DNA of 64,000 nucleotides from the NCBI GenBank assembly GCA_026261815.1, contig JAMPIT010000484.1, positions 13,490,501 through 13,554,500 on the forward strand, read 5' to 3'. The notes beneath the pieces were generated by a model. It was not told the DNA's origin. It searched no databases and saw nothing but the letters and a program-made list of their open reading frames with translations. Both the position numbers and the translations under genes were made by a program. The stretch is from Monarcha castaneiventris obscurior (taxonomy: Eukaryota; Chordata; Aves; Passeriformes; Monarchidae). Positions 1-13,100 of this stretch are shown here, piece by piece (positions within the stretch are counted from its first letter, which is position 1; each line of letters starts with the position of its first letter).

Positions 1-3000
1 TCAGGATTGCTTGTGTTCATTTCAATCTCCATGGTTAAGTAAATAGACAGAAAGATAAGGAAATCCTTCCTCTGCAAATTACTTCTGTGCAAAGAATTAG
101 AATCCTTCTCTAAGTAAAAAGAAAAATTTCCTACTTAAAATAAGAGAGGAAAATAGATTAGACTGATTTATTTCAGGCAAGAGAGAAGCTGAGTCTCCCT
201 ATAAACCTGACAAATGGATTCCAAATACACAATTACAGAAAAAAGTAGCAAAAGCTAAAGGGATTTCCATTCCCTGAAATACGTATACACTATTATACTG
301 TATATAATAAACACTAGATCAACAAGGTTACAAAAATATCTTAAGGTTTCCATTCCTTTTCCCACAGAACACAGTAGAGATTAAGACCCTTTCTCATACA
401 AAAAGATGCTTAAAATCTTGAGCAAATTTTGGCCTTCTATTTCCGATGGAATTATCTTAAATGAGGTTTAACTTGGCTCCAAAATAAGAAATCTTGGATA
501 CAGACTTGTAGCAGGATTATTTTTCAATCTGTATCACCTCTGTGTATTGAGCTCAGACTCTTTAAGATGCTCTTCTTTCTTCCTACCAATATTAACTCTG
601 ATTTATCATCTTTGAAAATATCTAATAACTACATGCTATCCAGAGCACACTCTAATAATTTAAAAAAAGTTGATTGCACTTCTATTTATACTCAAAATCT
701 GTTTCAGTTCAAAATCTGTCTTCAGTGTTTAGCTCAGGCAAAGGAGACGCTGACTCTCTACCCCAGTGCACAATCCTGAGAAGTAAACACCAAAACTGTA
801 AAGAACAGCCAGTACAGATAATTAAAAGACTCTAAAGATGATAAAAAACTTATAAAAATATGTTTTATATAGAATAATTAAAAATAAAATCTAGATATTT
901 TTCTTCCCTCAATTCCAAGAAGTCTTAGCTAACAGATTAGAGGTATTCCAACAGGAACTGACAATAATATGTTTCTGTAATAAGTACCAAAGTTATGCTC
1001 CAGTATCACCCAACATAGCTGTACTCCCAGTGACAGCCATTCTCAAATCTCATGAAGGATGTATAAAAATGTGAACAGGCACTTGTGAATTGGGCACTTC
1101 CCAGACTGCTTCTAACCCCTGGTTCAGTTTGCTTGCACAGTAAAATGCAGCCTCACCTTTCCAAACTTCACACTTCATTCAGTTTCCTTCTCACTGATCT
1201 TTCCCCTTTTATCTATACCATGCTCTTCCCACCCCTGCTTGTTGTTTTCAGTTCTTCTCTTCAAAGAGAAGATCTTCAGAATTACATTATAACATGACAA
1301 AATTATTAATTTTATTACCTGGAATGACTGACCCTGATGGAAACATCCAAAAAAAACCCCAATTATCCTAACTGCTTAAGTGTGGCTATTTTTTAATATA
1401 CTGAAAATACAAGCTTATGCTTGAAAGCATCAGGCAGCCTCAATCCTGGGTGGTGATAGCAGCCATCCTCATCATGAACTGTTATTGGTAGCCTACAGTA
1501 AAAGAGCAAAATTGACAAAAAGATGGGACAAACGATTGCGCAGTTATGCACTTCCTTCTGTTTTTCTTATGTTAAAGCATAATTCCTACCCCAGCAAAAG
1601 TAAGGTACCTGTTATGCATCTTGATAAGATGTTATTATTTTTCAGGAACTGTCCTCTGCAATGTGTTGTCTTGTTGAGTTGTGGTTTTCTTACAGTGCAT
1701 TATTTAACTCAGGGAAAATTTCTAATGTTCTTACAACTTTCTTTGTTTTCCTGACATGGAGCCTTCTTGCTTAACTCCACAATATGTCTATTGCGTACTT
1801 AATTACTCTTAAATGATGTTAATACTTTACAAATATTTTATTATTAAATCCTTTGAAATCCATGTAAATGTGCACCTACCTTTTCCACCTCAGTTTGAGC
1901 TACAGAGCCTGACATAATTTCAAATACAAAATATATCAAAGTGCAAACTATCACCTAGTTTTGGATTCTAAACAATAAGCAGGAAAAAGATTTTGTATTA
2001 TTTATGGTATCTTACCTTTCTCTTTTTGTCGTTGAGTAAGTGGAATGACTGCACATATAGACATTTTTAAGTCCTATTTAATTATTGGGTTTTTATGGGA
2101 GACAGTTTAAACATGTTATGAGATTTAGCAACATAAAGACAACTTCCTTCATCAGAGCTATTGTGATGCAGAACGTAAATTAGTGAATTCTTCTTAAATG
2201 GGCAGTGGAAAGCTGAAGTTCTGCCTCTTTACTCCCGAACCTCAAACCTGCTACTTTCTTCCAGAAGATTTTTAGAGTTAGTGGGGGAAGCTGTTGTGTG
2301 CATAGAAACTCCCAAGACAGAGGGAAGGCAGTGGCAAATGCTGTTTCCTGGAGGCCAAGCTCAAGCAGAAAGGGAGGAGATGCTGGGAACTTGATGTGAG
2401 GCCAAGCTGAAAGGGGAGCAGGATGATGATTGCTGGGAGGCCGAAGTTCATCCAAACTCAAACCACCAGGGAAAGCTGAAGGGCTTGGTTTGCAGCCAAG
2501 CCCTGACAAACTGAACTGCGGAGGGCAGTCTGTGAACATCATCATAAACCAGACTCCCTTTGACTCCCTGACACACATCCTCCTTCTGGAGGACTAATGA
2601 AGTAGCAGCAGGAGCAGGAGGAAACGCAAAAAGGAAATAAATTGAGTGAAAACATAAAAAAATATAGACACTGGTGACTGGAAGTCCATTGCCTTTTCAG
2701 GAGTCTTCTGAGGGGATCTTGGAGGGAAACAGGTTATCTGTAAATTATCGTTCAGACGATCATCCTGTGTTCCAAACTTTGCAGGATAGCAGCAGATGTG
2801 CTGCCAGCACTGCGACAAAGGGCTCCCACAGAATTCTGCTCATTTACCCCGTGATAAACTTTGTGTACCAGGAGCACAGCTCGAGGGAGGCACTTGAGAA
2901 TCCATCTGTAACTTTAAAAAAAAACCCAAAAAACCCTTCAGCAAACTTCCCATAAGCCTGGAGGAAGGTAGCCCCTTGGCATGCAAAATTACTGTAAGTG

Positions 3001-3198
3001 CACTTTGCTGGAAAGATAGGTGCCTTGTTCCTGAGGAGTACAAGGAGTACATTGATAGCATAAAGGAGTGGCTTAGATGGCCCAGTTTGAAGAGGGTGAG
3101 GCAGGGCACAGCTCAGCCCTGTCTGGTGCCTGGAGGATCCTCCCTGGGACTCCTAGAAAATGCCTGACACCCACTGACACCTGGCTTGTTACACTACC

Positions 3199-3260
3199 AA
3201 AAAAAAAAAAAAATAGAAAGGAAGTTAAAAAAAAAAAGGAAAAAAAGAAAGAAGAAAGAT
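3199..3260. repeat. A-rich/purine low-complexity tract
   Basis: The stretch is runs of A broken by G and occasional T. It is either a simple repeat or the decayed tail of an unidentified retroposon. No element body is recognisable beside it. Confidence 0.8.
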
Positions 3261-3264
3261 GAGC

Positions 3265-3300
3265 AGGACTACTTTTAGCCTCAGGACTACTTTTAGCCTC
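3265..3300. repeat. Perfect 18-bp tandem duplication
   Basis: The 18-mer AGGACTACTTTTAGCCTC is repeated head to tail with no mismatch. It directly follows an A-rich purine tract (3,199-3,260). Confidence 0.9.
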
Positions 3301-4514
3301 AGGAATCTTAAGCAGCCTGCAGAAAGACGGCAAGAACCATCACAGAGGAAACTGTGCTGGTGGCAGAGCTTTTATGAATTCCTATTAGCCTTCAACTTTC
3401 TTCCAGCATCTCCTAGCATGGCCACTGCTCTGACAAAAAATTCTGAATTCCAATGGTATAGGAAGCATGTGAAGATTGAAATCTGACCACAGTAATGCTG
3501 AAATAATGAAGCAGTGAGAGCATTTTTATAACTCCCTAACCATTTTTTAGTTTTATATGATTTTCTTGCTATTCGAGTACAGCCCATGACCGAAACAAAA
3601 AATAGGAACAGTATGTATTTGTAAACACTTTTACAAATCTTTAGGGAAGACCCAGGACTTGTCAAGTTCTCAGAAAAAGCTTTACTTCTCACAGATGAGG
3701 TCCTAGTTTAGAGCAGCATAACCAGAGTACCTTTCCATCTCAGCCAAAAAGCTGTGGTTTGAAGCTGGCAATTAAGGAACCCTAAGAGGCTCAAAGTCCA
3801 GACAAACAGCCAGAAATTAGGATATTTATCTGAACTCTTAGAGACTGTGACCAGATTCTCTTGGGATATATAAGAATTTCTGCTTCCACTTGTAACTAAA
3901 ACACAACACATTCAAGCCTTGATCATATTTTATTTGCAGACTTGATTCTGGCTACTACCTAAGCATGCTAACAAAAAAAAAAAAAAAATCTGTTCCTGTA
4001 TTTCTCAGCATTGTGAGAAGGCTGATCTCAGACATGGGCAAAGCTTCTGTCGCTATTCCCAAAGTGGTTTACACCTCCCAGACTGAAATCCTGTCATAGC
4101 AGAACGGGTACATGTTGTCCTACTTCCAGACACAGAATACTTTGGACGAGACATAAGAGACAAATATTATGGCATCCACTGCAAAGTGATCTGATGAGGG
4201 ATTTCTCTGTCCAGTTTGTCTCCTGACAGTTCAGTGCACCCCTACCACAGCCTGGGGCCTGAGATACGTAGATTCTGCTGGTACCAATCCTTGCAGGGAG
4301 AGGGACCTGACAGAATCCAACATTTCCTGCCCGCAGAACCCTGAGCACCAACCACTCCCTCTCTCCTGCTGTCATGGGGGACTTGTGTCCACACAAGGTC
4401 TATGGATATATGAAATCTCATCAGTCAAACCGGGCTTGGGACAACAAACGAGGAAACACTGACATTTTAGCAAACCACATCATTTGGAAATAAGTCTTGG
4501 ATCTCTTATTTACT

Positions 4515-4537
4515 GAGTAATAATAATAATAATAACA
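4515..4537. repeat. (TAA)n microsatellite
   Basis: About six AAT/TAA units in intronic DNA. Confidence 0.85.
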
Positions 4538-4984
4538 GTGACAATCTCTACAAACTGTTTGTGCTATACTTTGATTAGCAAATTACTTTGAATTACTGAA
4601 AATATGAGTCATGTACTTGAAGTCAAATAATACATCAGAAGGACCTCATAATGAATAAAAGTCTCCAGCCTTTCAACACCATATCTACTGGATGATTCAT
4701 TAGTCAAATGTTTAGTGTAATGCTCCAATATAGTTCTCATGTTTTCATTTTTCTAAGATACTTATTTAATCATGTTCTTGCTGTTTAACCACATGATGGT
4801 AATATATAGTTTTACAAAAGAGTTACGTGTCCAAAAGGTTCATTGCACATATTTTTATGTGTTTGAAATTGAGTAGTACCATGGTATTCTGCAGTTGCAA
4901 GTACAAACAAAATAGGATTGGTGGATTTGCAACCTGATTTATTGTTTGTATCTTCTACTGAACAATTTTAAAAAACAGTAAGAG

Positions 4985-5153
4985 CAAAAGGTACAGATGT
5001 TAAACTTTTCCATGAAGAGTATTATCTGCAAAATCAGATTTTTGCCTGGTTTTTTTTCATTTTTGGATCCAAAAGGTACAGATGTTAAACTTTTCCATGA
5101 AGAGTATTATCTGCAAAATCAGATTTTTGCCTGTTTTTTTTCATTTTTGGATC
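4985..5153. repeat. Two-copy tandem duplication, 85-bp period
   Basis: The block starting CAAAAGGTACAGATGTTAAA occurs at 4,985 and again at 5,070, with essentially identical sequence through GGATC. The only obvious differences are single-base indels or substitutions near the T-run. Such identity implies a recent local duplication. It lies in CACNA2D3 intron, far from any exon. Confidence 0.95.
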
Positions 5154-8100
5154 AAAAATGTATTTTTCTTAAATAAAATTTAATAAAATTTAATTCTTTT
5201 CTGTGTAGAAAAGAAAACAGTTGCCTATTTGTCCAACAAAAGTAGGAGCTAGCATTTGAGCTGTAAACTAGCATTCTTGGAATCTCCTGAACTGGAGGTT
5301 TAAACCATGTCCGGAATAGAAAGCAATCTTAGATGAATAATACTGAGATTTTCCAGTGTACTGAAACATAAATTTTCTTCTTTTTCATACTCCTAATTTT
5401 TATGTCTTAAATAAAAAGAAACATCATCTTTCAAGATATGCTCACTATATAACATATATCTCACTTGAAAGTCAGCTTCTAAAACTATGGGCTAACACTG
5501 GCTGTAATCTGAACATTTTCACGTTTACTTAACTTTATTTCATAAGAACATTTTATTGCCACGATTTTGAAGCATTGCCAAGAAATGTTAACGATACCTC
5601 TTAGCAATGACCTGTATTGGGGAAAATAATTTATCTTTTGCTTCATCTACTGTGTAGAAGTTCATGCCCGTGAACTGAAAAACAGCTAATGTCATCCAAG
5701 AGGCCAAGCAATCAGAGGTGGGATGACAGCTTTCTATTTTACTTGTCTACTTACCAGATTTCAGGAATAATAAGAAGTCAACATCTTCAGAATTGCTACA
5801 AAAGCCTGCAGAGGTGTCAGCAGGAATGGTTGCTTAGGTCTGATCTGGTGACTATTCATGTATTAAGAGGTGTTTTCATGTTGCTGAAAATTAGCCAAGA
5901 GCTTATTTGCTTCATTAGACAAAGATGAAATCACCTCCTTAAAGCCACAACACACAAAGAACAATATATTGACTAACTTATGACCAAATGCAAACTTAAT
6001 AAATGTTTTTAATTGATACTTCAAGAAAAAAGCCCAAAGAAATAAGGCTTTTAAAAATGTCGAGACTGATAAAATTAAAAGGCACTGTCAGACTTTTAAA
6101 TTTTTTAATAAAATGTAAGCATTGTGTGAGATCTGTGTGCCAATTTATGGCCATAAGTGAACTTCTCTGGGTGAGTTATTGACTCCTGGAAATACTGTAA
6201 GTGCTGACATGATTTTCACAATAAAAGTACAGATGGACCATACTTTACACAAACTGCTATCCAGATGTTTCAACAAGCAGTCTATTACAATTTATATACT
6301 AATGATTAGTAGGATTTAGCTGTCAATACAGCCTTAAGGCATATTTTAGAAGTATAAGTTGGTAAGTTTTGAGGTAAAATCAATATAATGGGCACCAAAT
6401 GTAATCCTCTTTAATGTCATAACTTTGAAATGAATTGGAAAGGTTTCTGAGAGGGAGCTGTCTGATTATACATTAAATTAAGGATTTATCATGCAAAATA
6501 GCTCCTCTTTCTAATACGTTGCCTTATAGGTGCAAATTCAGCTGGGGCTTTTGCCTGGGAGGTGCTGAGCACTGCTAAGTGCTCACTGGAGTCTGTGAGA
6601 GTTAAGGGATGCCCAGCACAGGATAAGAACATGAAGCCCCTTCCAGAATGGAGCTCTGGAGAACACAAAAATGTCCTTAAAACACTGCTCAAAGACAGGA
6701 CTTTTGTCAGGACTTTCCAGAGATTGTGTTGTTGTAAAGAGTCAAACCTATTATTGACTTACAAGGAAAGTTTTTATGGCTGCTAAGGCTGATCCTGATG
6801 GGCTTTCCAGAAGCACTTATTTCACACTGCCACCAGTAAATGTTATTCTGAAGCCTCTATCACATTCCTAGGCATCAAAAAAACTTTGAAATACCACCTT
6901 CCAAAATGTAGACATTTCTAAATGGCAAAGGTTCTCCTGGAAGTTCTGCTATAACACATTTATAAAACTTATTTAATTTTCTAATTAATGCCACTTCAAT
7001 CAATTCCGTATTTTTCTGCTGTTTTACAAAGAGAATGCTAGAGTCTTTTTCAGAATTTTTAAATCTTCTCAGCACATCTATAATGGAAGCAAACATTATC
7101 TTCTCCATTCTCTCACAGTGCAGGGCTGATGTGCCCTACACTTAGGGAAAAACCCTTCTTATTTAAAATAAAAGGAAATCAAAACCACACGTTAGGCATG
7201 CAGTAAATTTTAACAAACTACAATAAAGTATATTTAAACAGAATTAATCTATATTCTTACATCGATTTTCATGTTAAAAATGGCACAAATGGCCATAGAA
7301 GGCAAAAAGAGAAGGGTCTCACACAAATTTCCCTGCTTTATTCTGTTTTAAAGAGCAAATAGAAAACATCTATAGGTGTGGGGGGCTCTGGCTGTTGCAT
7401 GTGTAGAGATACTTTTATACTGTGTTGACTTCACAACTAAGACTCTTTTTCATTTAATTCAATGAGTTTAGATTGTAGCGCTGATTATGCTCATATCCAC
7501 AAAATTTTAGTTAAATTCCACAGATTTTTAACTGAGTTTCCGTGGAAACATTCTATGTCCCTCTTTTCTTTTGAGACAGGGCTATGCCTATTTAACAGGT
7601 TTGCCGAGGACAACAGGTTTTGTTTAAGTTACATTAACTGGAGCCAATACTTCCTAATTGCATTACCAGAAGAAACATTTACAGCAATGCTTCTACCATG
7701 GGAAACCCTCCATTGTTCAGCCCATCTCTGAAAAACAGGAAATATCAGCGCTGGCATTGCTTAAAATGTGTTAACTGGTCTATGTATAAAATAATCTCTT
7801 TTATAAAATGACAACATTGCTCATGTTTTATAATATTCACACATAAGGAAATTATCCTGTGGAATCTGGAGTTCTGTGACACTTCCATCAGAGAACATCT
7901 GCCTATGAAGACAAGGTGGGTCCAGGGTCTGAAGCACTGAAGGCTTAGGGCTGTTCCTGGTCTAAAGATACCTTATAAATGGGAACTAAAAGCAGAGATA
8001 CTCTTCTTCAGAGTGATTTTTTTTCCCCACAAGTTTAGCCTAACAAGAACACTAGAAACCCAAGTCTGACAAGGTGCCATTTTCTGTCCAGAAAGGTGTA

Positions 8101-10140
8101 AAAAGTCTTGAAACTTTGAGGCATCTATTTTGTTCACCGTTTCATAATATTATTCAGAACACCAGAAAGGATGTGCTGTGTTCACATTTGTAGTTCAAAT
8201 CCTTTGCTGATGAAAAGGGGAAAATTATACCTGATCTTATCTCTGCTGAGTTTAATGATACATTTCCCTAAAATTTTAGGAAAAGAACCAGACCCAAAAT
8301 CCTAATTAGGAATACTTAAAGCTGCAAGAGATGCCTTAGCAAGAGTGCTGTGAAAATACAGTAAAGAGGACTGGAGATAAACAGGGCTTTTTACTTTTCT
8401 TTTGTTTAAATCTGCACTGTACTATAACACAACTGAAATGCTGCTCTACATGACTGATTTCACCTAAATTCTGTCTGGACAAAGTATTACAGAAAATCAA
8501 GCATTAGGTAATTTAATTCTTTCTCAAAACTTTTTCACATTTTCAACTTAAGAAAATGAGCAGTATTTCTAAAACAGGTATCCCTTAACTCCAAAGCTAA
8601 GAAAGCAACAGTACATAAAAGCATGACCAGCTGATGGCCTTTAGAAAAGTAGAGTGACTGTTTAGGTTCCAAGGAAAAGCCTGTACTACAATTGCTTGAA
8701 ATACAAATGTTCACTTAAGTGCCTATGTTTGAACATAACATCTCCAAATCATCACAAACTACAAATTACAGTGTTCTGCTCTTTCTTCTTTCTAACAGCT
8801 TTATAGAAAAGAAGCTTCTAGCAGTAACTAATGGAAACCATTTAAGATGCTAATGACACCAAAAAAACTCAAGGTATGGAAATTATTATTTCATGAAAGT
8901 AGGCACATGATGCATAACTTCACCTCCTAAAAGCAGTTACCCCACTTCTCCCAAAGAGCACTGTAAGAAGAGAGAAGTCAGTAGTGCTGTTCTTTGAATT
9001 AATCTATTCTAACTCTGCTGAAACACAGAGACCGAGAGAAAATGGACACTGTCATTTTGAAAAGGGAAAGGGATAAAAAGTCTCTGCCAAAATATGAGTA
9101 ACCAAGCTCAGGCCTGCCATCATGTTCTGAAATAACAGACTGCAGAAGGAAATAAAAGCAAAGATGAAAACACACCCTTTTTTGCTTAAGACAGCTATAG
9201 CTTTATGGACAGAGAAAGCTCAGCTGGGTTGAGTACTTTTGAGATCCCACCATAAATTAAAGAGTAGTAAAATAGAAGTGCTTTTGGATTAAAAGGCATT
9301 GTATTAAATGATAATATGCATTATCTCTATACTCCAGCATCACCCAGTGCTGATACAAAAGTCAGATATAAACATGCAAGACAAAAAGATGAGATGGACA
9401 TTTAAAAGTTGTCTGAACTTTAGGGATAATAATCTACTTTTATGCTGTACTTTTAAAAAATTGATTTTATCACAGGCACTCCAACCATTGTTTAAAATTT
9501 TTTATCCTCTCAACTAATGCACATGCTTGAGAAAAATTTCATCCTTCAAAACTTTAGGGGACAGTAAAATAGAAGCCACAGTTAAAAGTTTTACAATAAC
9601 TTTATATAGCACAAACAAAAACAAGGCACAGGGCAGTGTTATGACTGTCAGGATTTCATAATTTATACCAGCCTTACTAAAAAAATTTCCTTCTTACTTA
9701 GCAGAGAGCCTGTCAGTCATTTGGTATGATCCTCCTAAAAGATGATTTAAAACTCAGTAAATAATTTTCCTTTTCACCAAATCAAGAAAAGACAATCATA
9801 CACTGCACATACCTGATAAATTATAATCAATATTGAAAAAAAATTCTATTAATGAGAGGAGAAATCATAGAATGAGGATCTTTGGGGATTCTCAGAATGA
9901 AAATAGGAAACCAAAACAGACATACAGAAGAACATAGCCAAAGCAGACATGATAATACAGAACAGGTAAAAAGAGTGTAAAAATAGTAAAAACATGATGT
10001 TCCTTAATGATTTCAGTCTTTACTATCCCTTACTTGGTTATCCCAGTCATGTTTTTTCAATACTGGTCATAGAAGCTGCACACCGACATAAACAGGGTTT
10101 TATTAAAGCTTCTTTTTATATTTCATAGATACACTTTTGG

Positions 10141-10190
10141 GGTTTGTTCTTTTTCTTTTTCTTTTCTTTTTTTTTCTTTTTTTCTTTATT
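10141..10190. repeat. Pyrimidine (T-rich) tract
   Basis: About 50 nt of almost uninterrupted T with scattered C. On the minus strand it is an A/G tract. It is simple sequence in intron. Confidence 0.85.
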
Positions 10191-13100
10191 TGAATGCCTG
10201 TTGTTTAACTCCTGAATACATTTCCTCCCAGGGTATCTGAAATCCGTAACCATCGTCCCAGTGTTTCTCTCCCACATTACACTTTTAGAATCAAGTTCCA
10301 CGACTTTTAGGAGTTATGTTTACGTCAGAGGGATCAAGAGGTTTAAATTTCAGTACCTATTAAACGAATTTAATTATCCAACCAGTTCCATTTGGATACA
10401 CTGTTACTGTTCTTCACTAATCTAGAACAGATTTTCCAGTATTGTAATTCTCATTAATAAAATGCCCTCTGAAAGAGTATTTTCTTTTTATTTTTTAAAC
10501 AAAAGTCCTCTCAGTGGCCTATTTTACAAATTCTAAACAGAAGCATCATTATCCTGTATACTAGCTAAGTTTCCCAGGGATTTATCATGTCTGAAAACAG
10601 CAGAACTAACTAAACCTGAGGGATGAGAAATCTATCTATATACCTGACTTACCCTGTTACTTCATTTAAAACACTCTGTGGAGAAAAAAAGGTATTTTAA
10701 AAACATCCTTGGTGTTTGAAACCTGCTGACAGATTAAAAAGTGGAGGGGGAGAAAAGGATAACAGCGTGCTATGGAATCTCTAGGATGCTGTCAGAGGAC
10801 TGCTGGTGCCTGCAGCTGCAGCAGTTCAAGCAGTAGAGATGACACAGAGATCCAGAGAGAACAAAGAAACTGGAAAAGCAGCAAACTGTGCACTGCTTTG
10901 TAAAAGGTATCTGCTACTGAAATGAAGAACAGTGGCAGCAGCTAAAGGTATCTGGCTCTCTCTGGTTCACTGGAGCTGTATGGGAAAAGTTTACAATATC
11001 CCTACTCCTTGTGAAATGGCCCCGTAAGCAGCAAACAGGGACATTCTGGGTCCTGTGCATCAATCCTGCTCAGAGCTCTGCTGGTCACAGCTGCTACTCC
11101 AGCTCTGGAGAGAGAACAGTATGGGAATGTGCACGTTTTAGTGGAGCTGGCCCTTCACACTTCACCTGCCACAAGACAATTGCAATCCTTTCAGGAGTTT
11201 CAGCTACCTTTTGTAGCAAAACGTCATCCAAGGGAAATGTTCCATCACAGCCTGAATCCAAAGCTACTGGGCACGTCTGTCCCAGTCCAGTGCAATACTT
11301 AACATTTCTACTGATGTTCAAATCCAACAAAATTATGTATTTAATGTTTATCAGCTGCATAATTTCAATGTCAGGTTATTTAGTACCTTGCTAAATTAAT
11401 GAAAAAAAAAAGCCAAAAAAGCTTCCTGTGCATATTTCCAAAGTGTTGCAAGAATTACAGAGGTTTAACTATTTGACTTTTCACTGCAGCAAATGTCATC
11501 CCTGCTTTTGCAAGTTTCTGTGTTCATGTGACTGCTAGGGCAAAGAGAAAGAGTCCTTTTGAGCCCATGAACACAGGAGTTCCCAACTTTTAACAGTGAG
11601 TTTTACTGAACTACTACAATTTGCCTTAAAAGCACGAAAGGAATCAGTGAAGTATGAGTTCTACTTTGTAGCACAATTGGTGAGCAGCAGTTTAAGAAAC
11701 ATTTACTGCACTTTAAAATATTTCTTCATACACTGTGAACATTTCAAAACCCTTTTACAGATGTTGTTCAAAAAAATCCTTCCAATTCTTACAAGAGCTG
11801 CCCTAGTAAATCAACCACTCAGAATGCACAGGAGATTTATATTCTGGTCTTACATTTGAGTCCAGAGTGAGCTGTGACCAGGAACAGAAATTCTCATTAA
11901 ATATAAAAAGGAAACAAAATCACTAAGTAAAAGCTTAGAAAAAACTTTGATGAAGAGTAAGCTATCTAGAAAAATAGCAAGTGATCTCAATTTTAACATA
12001 TTTCAGAGAGGACAAAAAGCATCCAAAATTTCAAGATGGAACAAAGAGCACACCTGTCCTTATTTCTGCATGTGTTTTTTCTCGCCTGTTTTATTTCTTT
12101 CATTTCTCTTAACTTGACGTCAAGCAATATTTTTTTTCTATTTGCAGTAATGGCTCAAAGAGTTCATTAATTTACTCTTACTGGAGATACATTTTATCTA
12201 TGGATGCTCAGCATGTATTACAGGTGGTTGACATTAGTCAGGAAATGATTGAAAATTGAATCTGCACCCCCTGCTGCTACTTGTGATGGAACAAATACTC
12301 TGCTGACACTTAATCTGCCCCTTGCTGCAACTTCATCTAACTTGCAATTAAGGTAAAGAGGCCCAGCATCTTTATTCCCTGTGCTTCTCCTCACTCTGAA
12401 GGTTTTGCATCCATTCTGGTGATTTTTCTACCAAAGCACACTGTAAGGCTGCTGTTCCAGCATTTTCCAACTGAGCCCTTCTCACCTTCATATATTTCTT
12501 CTCATTTAGTTATGGGAAAAATAGGACAAGGCACACTAACTTCTAGCAGCATTATATTAGAGTTATAATACCACAACAAATTGCTGACTGCACTACCCAG
12601 TGGATTGAAAATCTTGCATCACTTCTGTGAAAAAAAAAAAAAGAAAAAAACTGCAGACAAAGGACTGACACAAATCGTTTATAGATTATGAACACAGACC
12701 TGGTAACAAAGACCTGGATGTGAATATTGAAAGAATTTTCCAGTCCAGATCAGAACAGTGGTGTGGGGAAGAACAGATTTCTGACCTAAACAGGGAAGGT
12801 GCTCAGCCTGGCTGTCCTGTGGTGCTCTGGGGACAGCAGCCCACACCTCCCCAGCCAGCAGCTTCCTGCCACTGCCAGGCTGCCCAGCCATCCCTTCCCC
12901 CACTGAGATCTCCACCTGGAATGCAGCATGTTCCAGTTCATCTCGTCCTCTATTACATCTCATACACTGGCCTCTCCTAGAGGTGTCAGAGGAAGGTGTA
13001 AAAATTCCCATAAATAACAATTATGGAAAAAAACTGCCCACAGGGAAAGGTTTTTCTCCATAAGTTGTGTCATTAGTGGTTGATTAAAGCCCTTAAGAGT

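Noticed and set aside
2180..2578. 132-codon minus-strand open frame
   Set aside because: Pro/Ser/Leu-rich composition without motifs. I could not link it to any CACNA2D3 exon or other gene.
9864..9900. AATCATAGAATGAGGATCTTTGG, similar to an inverted CR1 end
   Set aside because: The similarity stops after about 25 nt and no further CR1 text follows.
11011..11394. 127-codon plus-strand open frame
   Set aside because: No recognisable domain, starts at a non-ATG codon, and the opposite strand is open for 88 codons as well.
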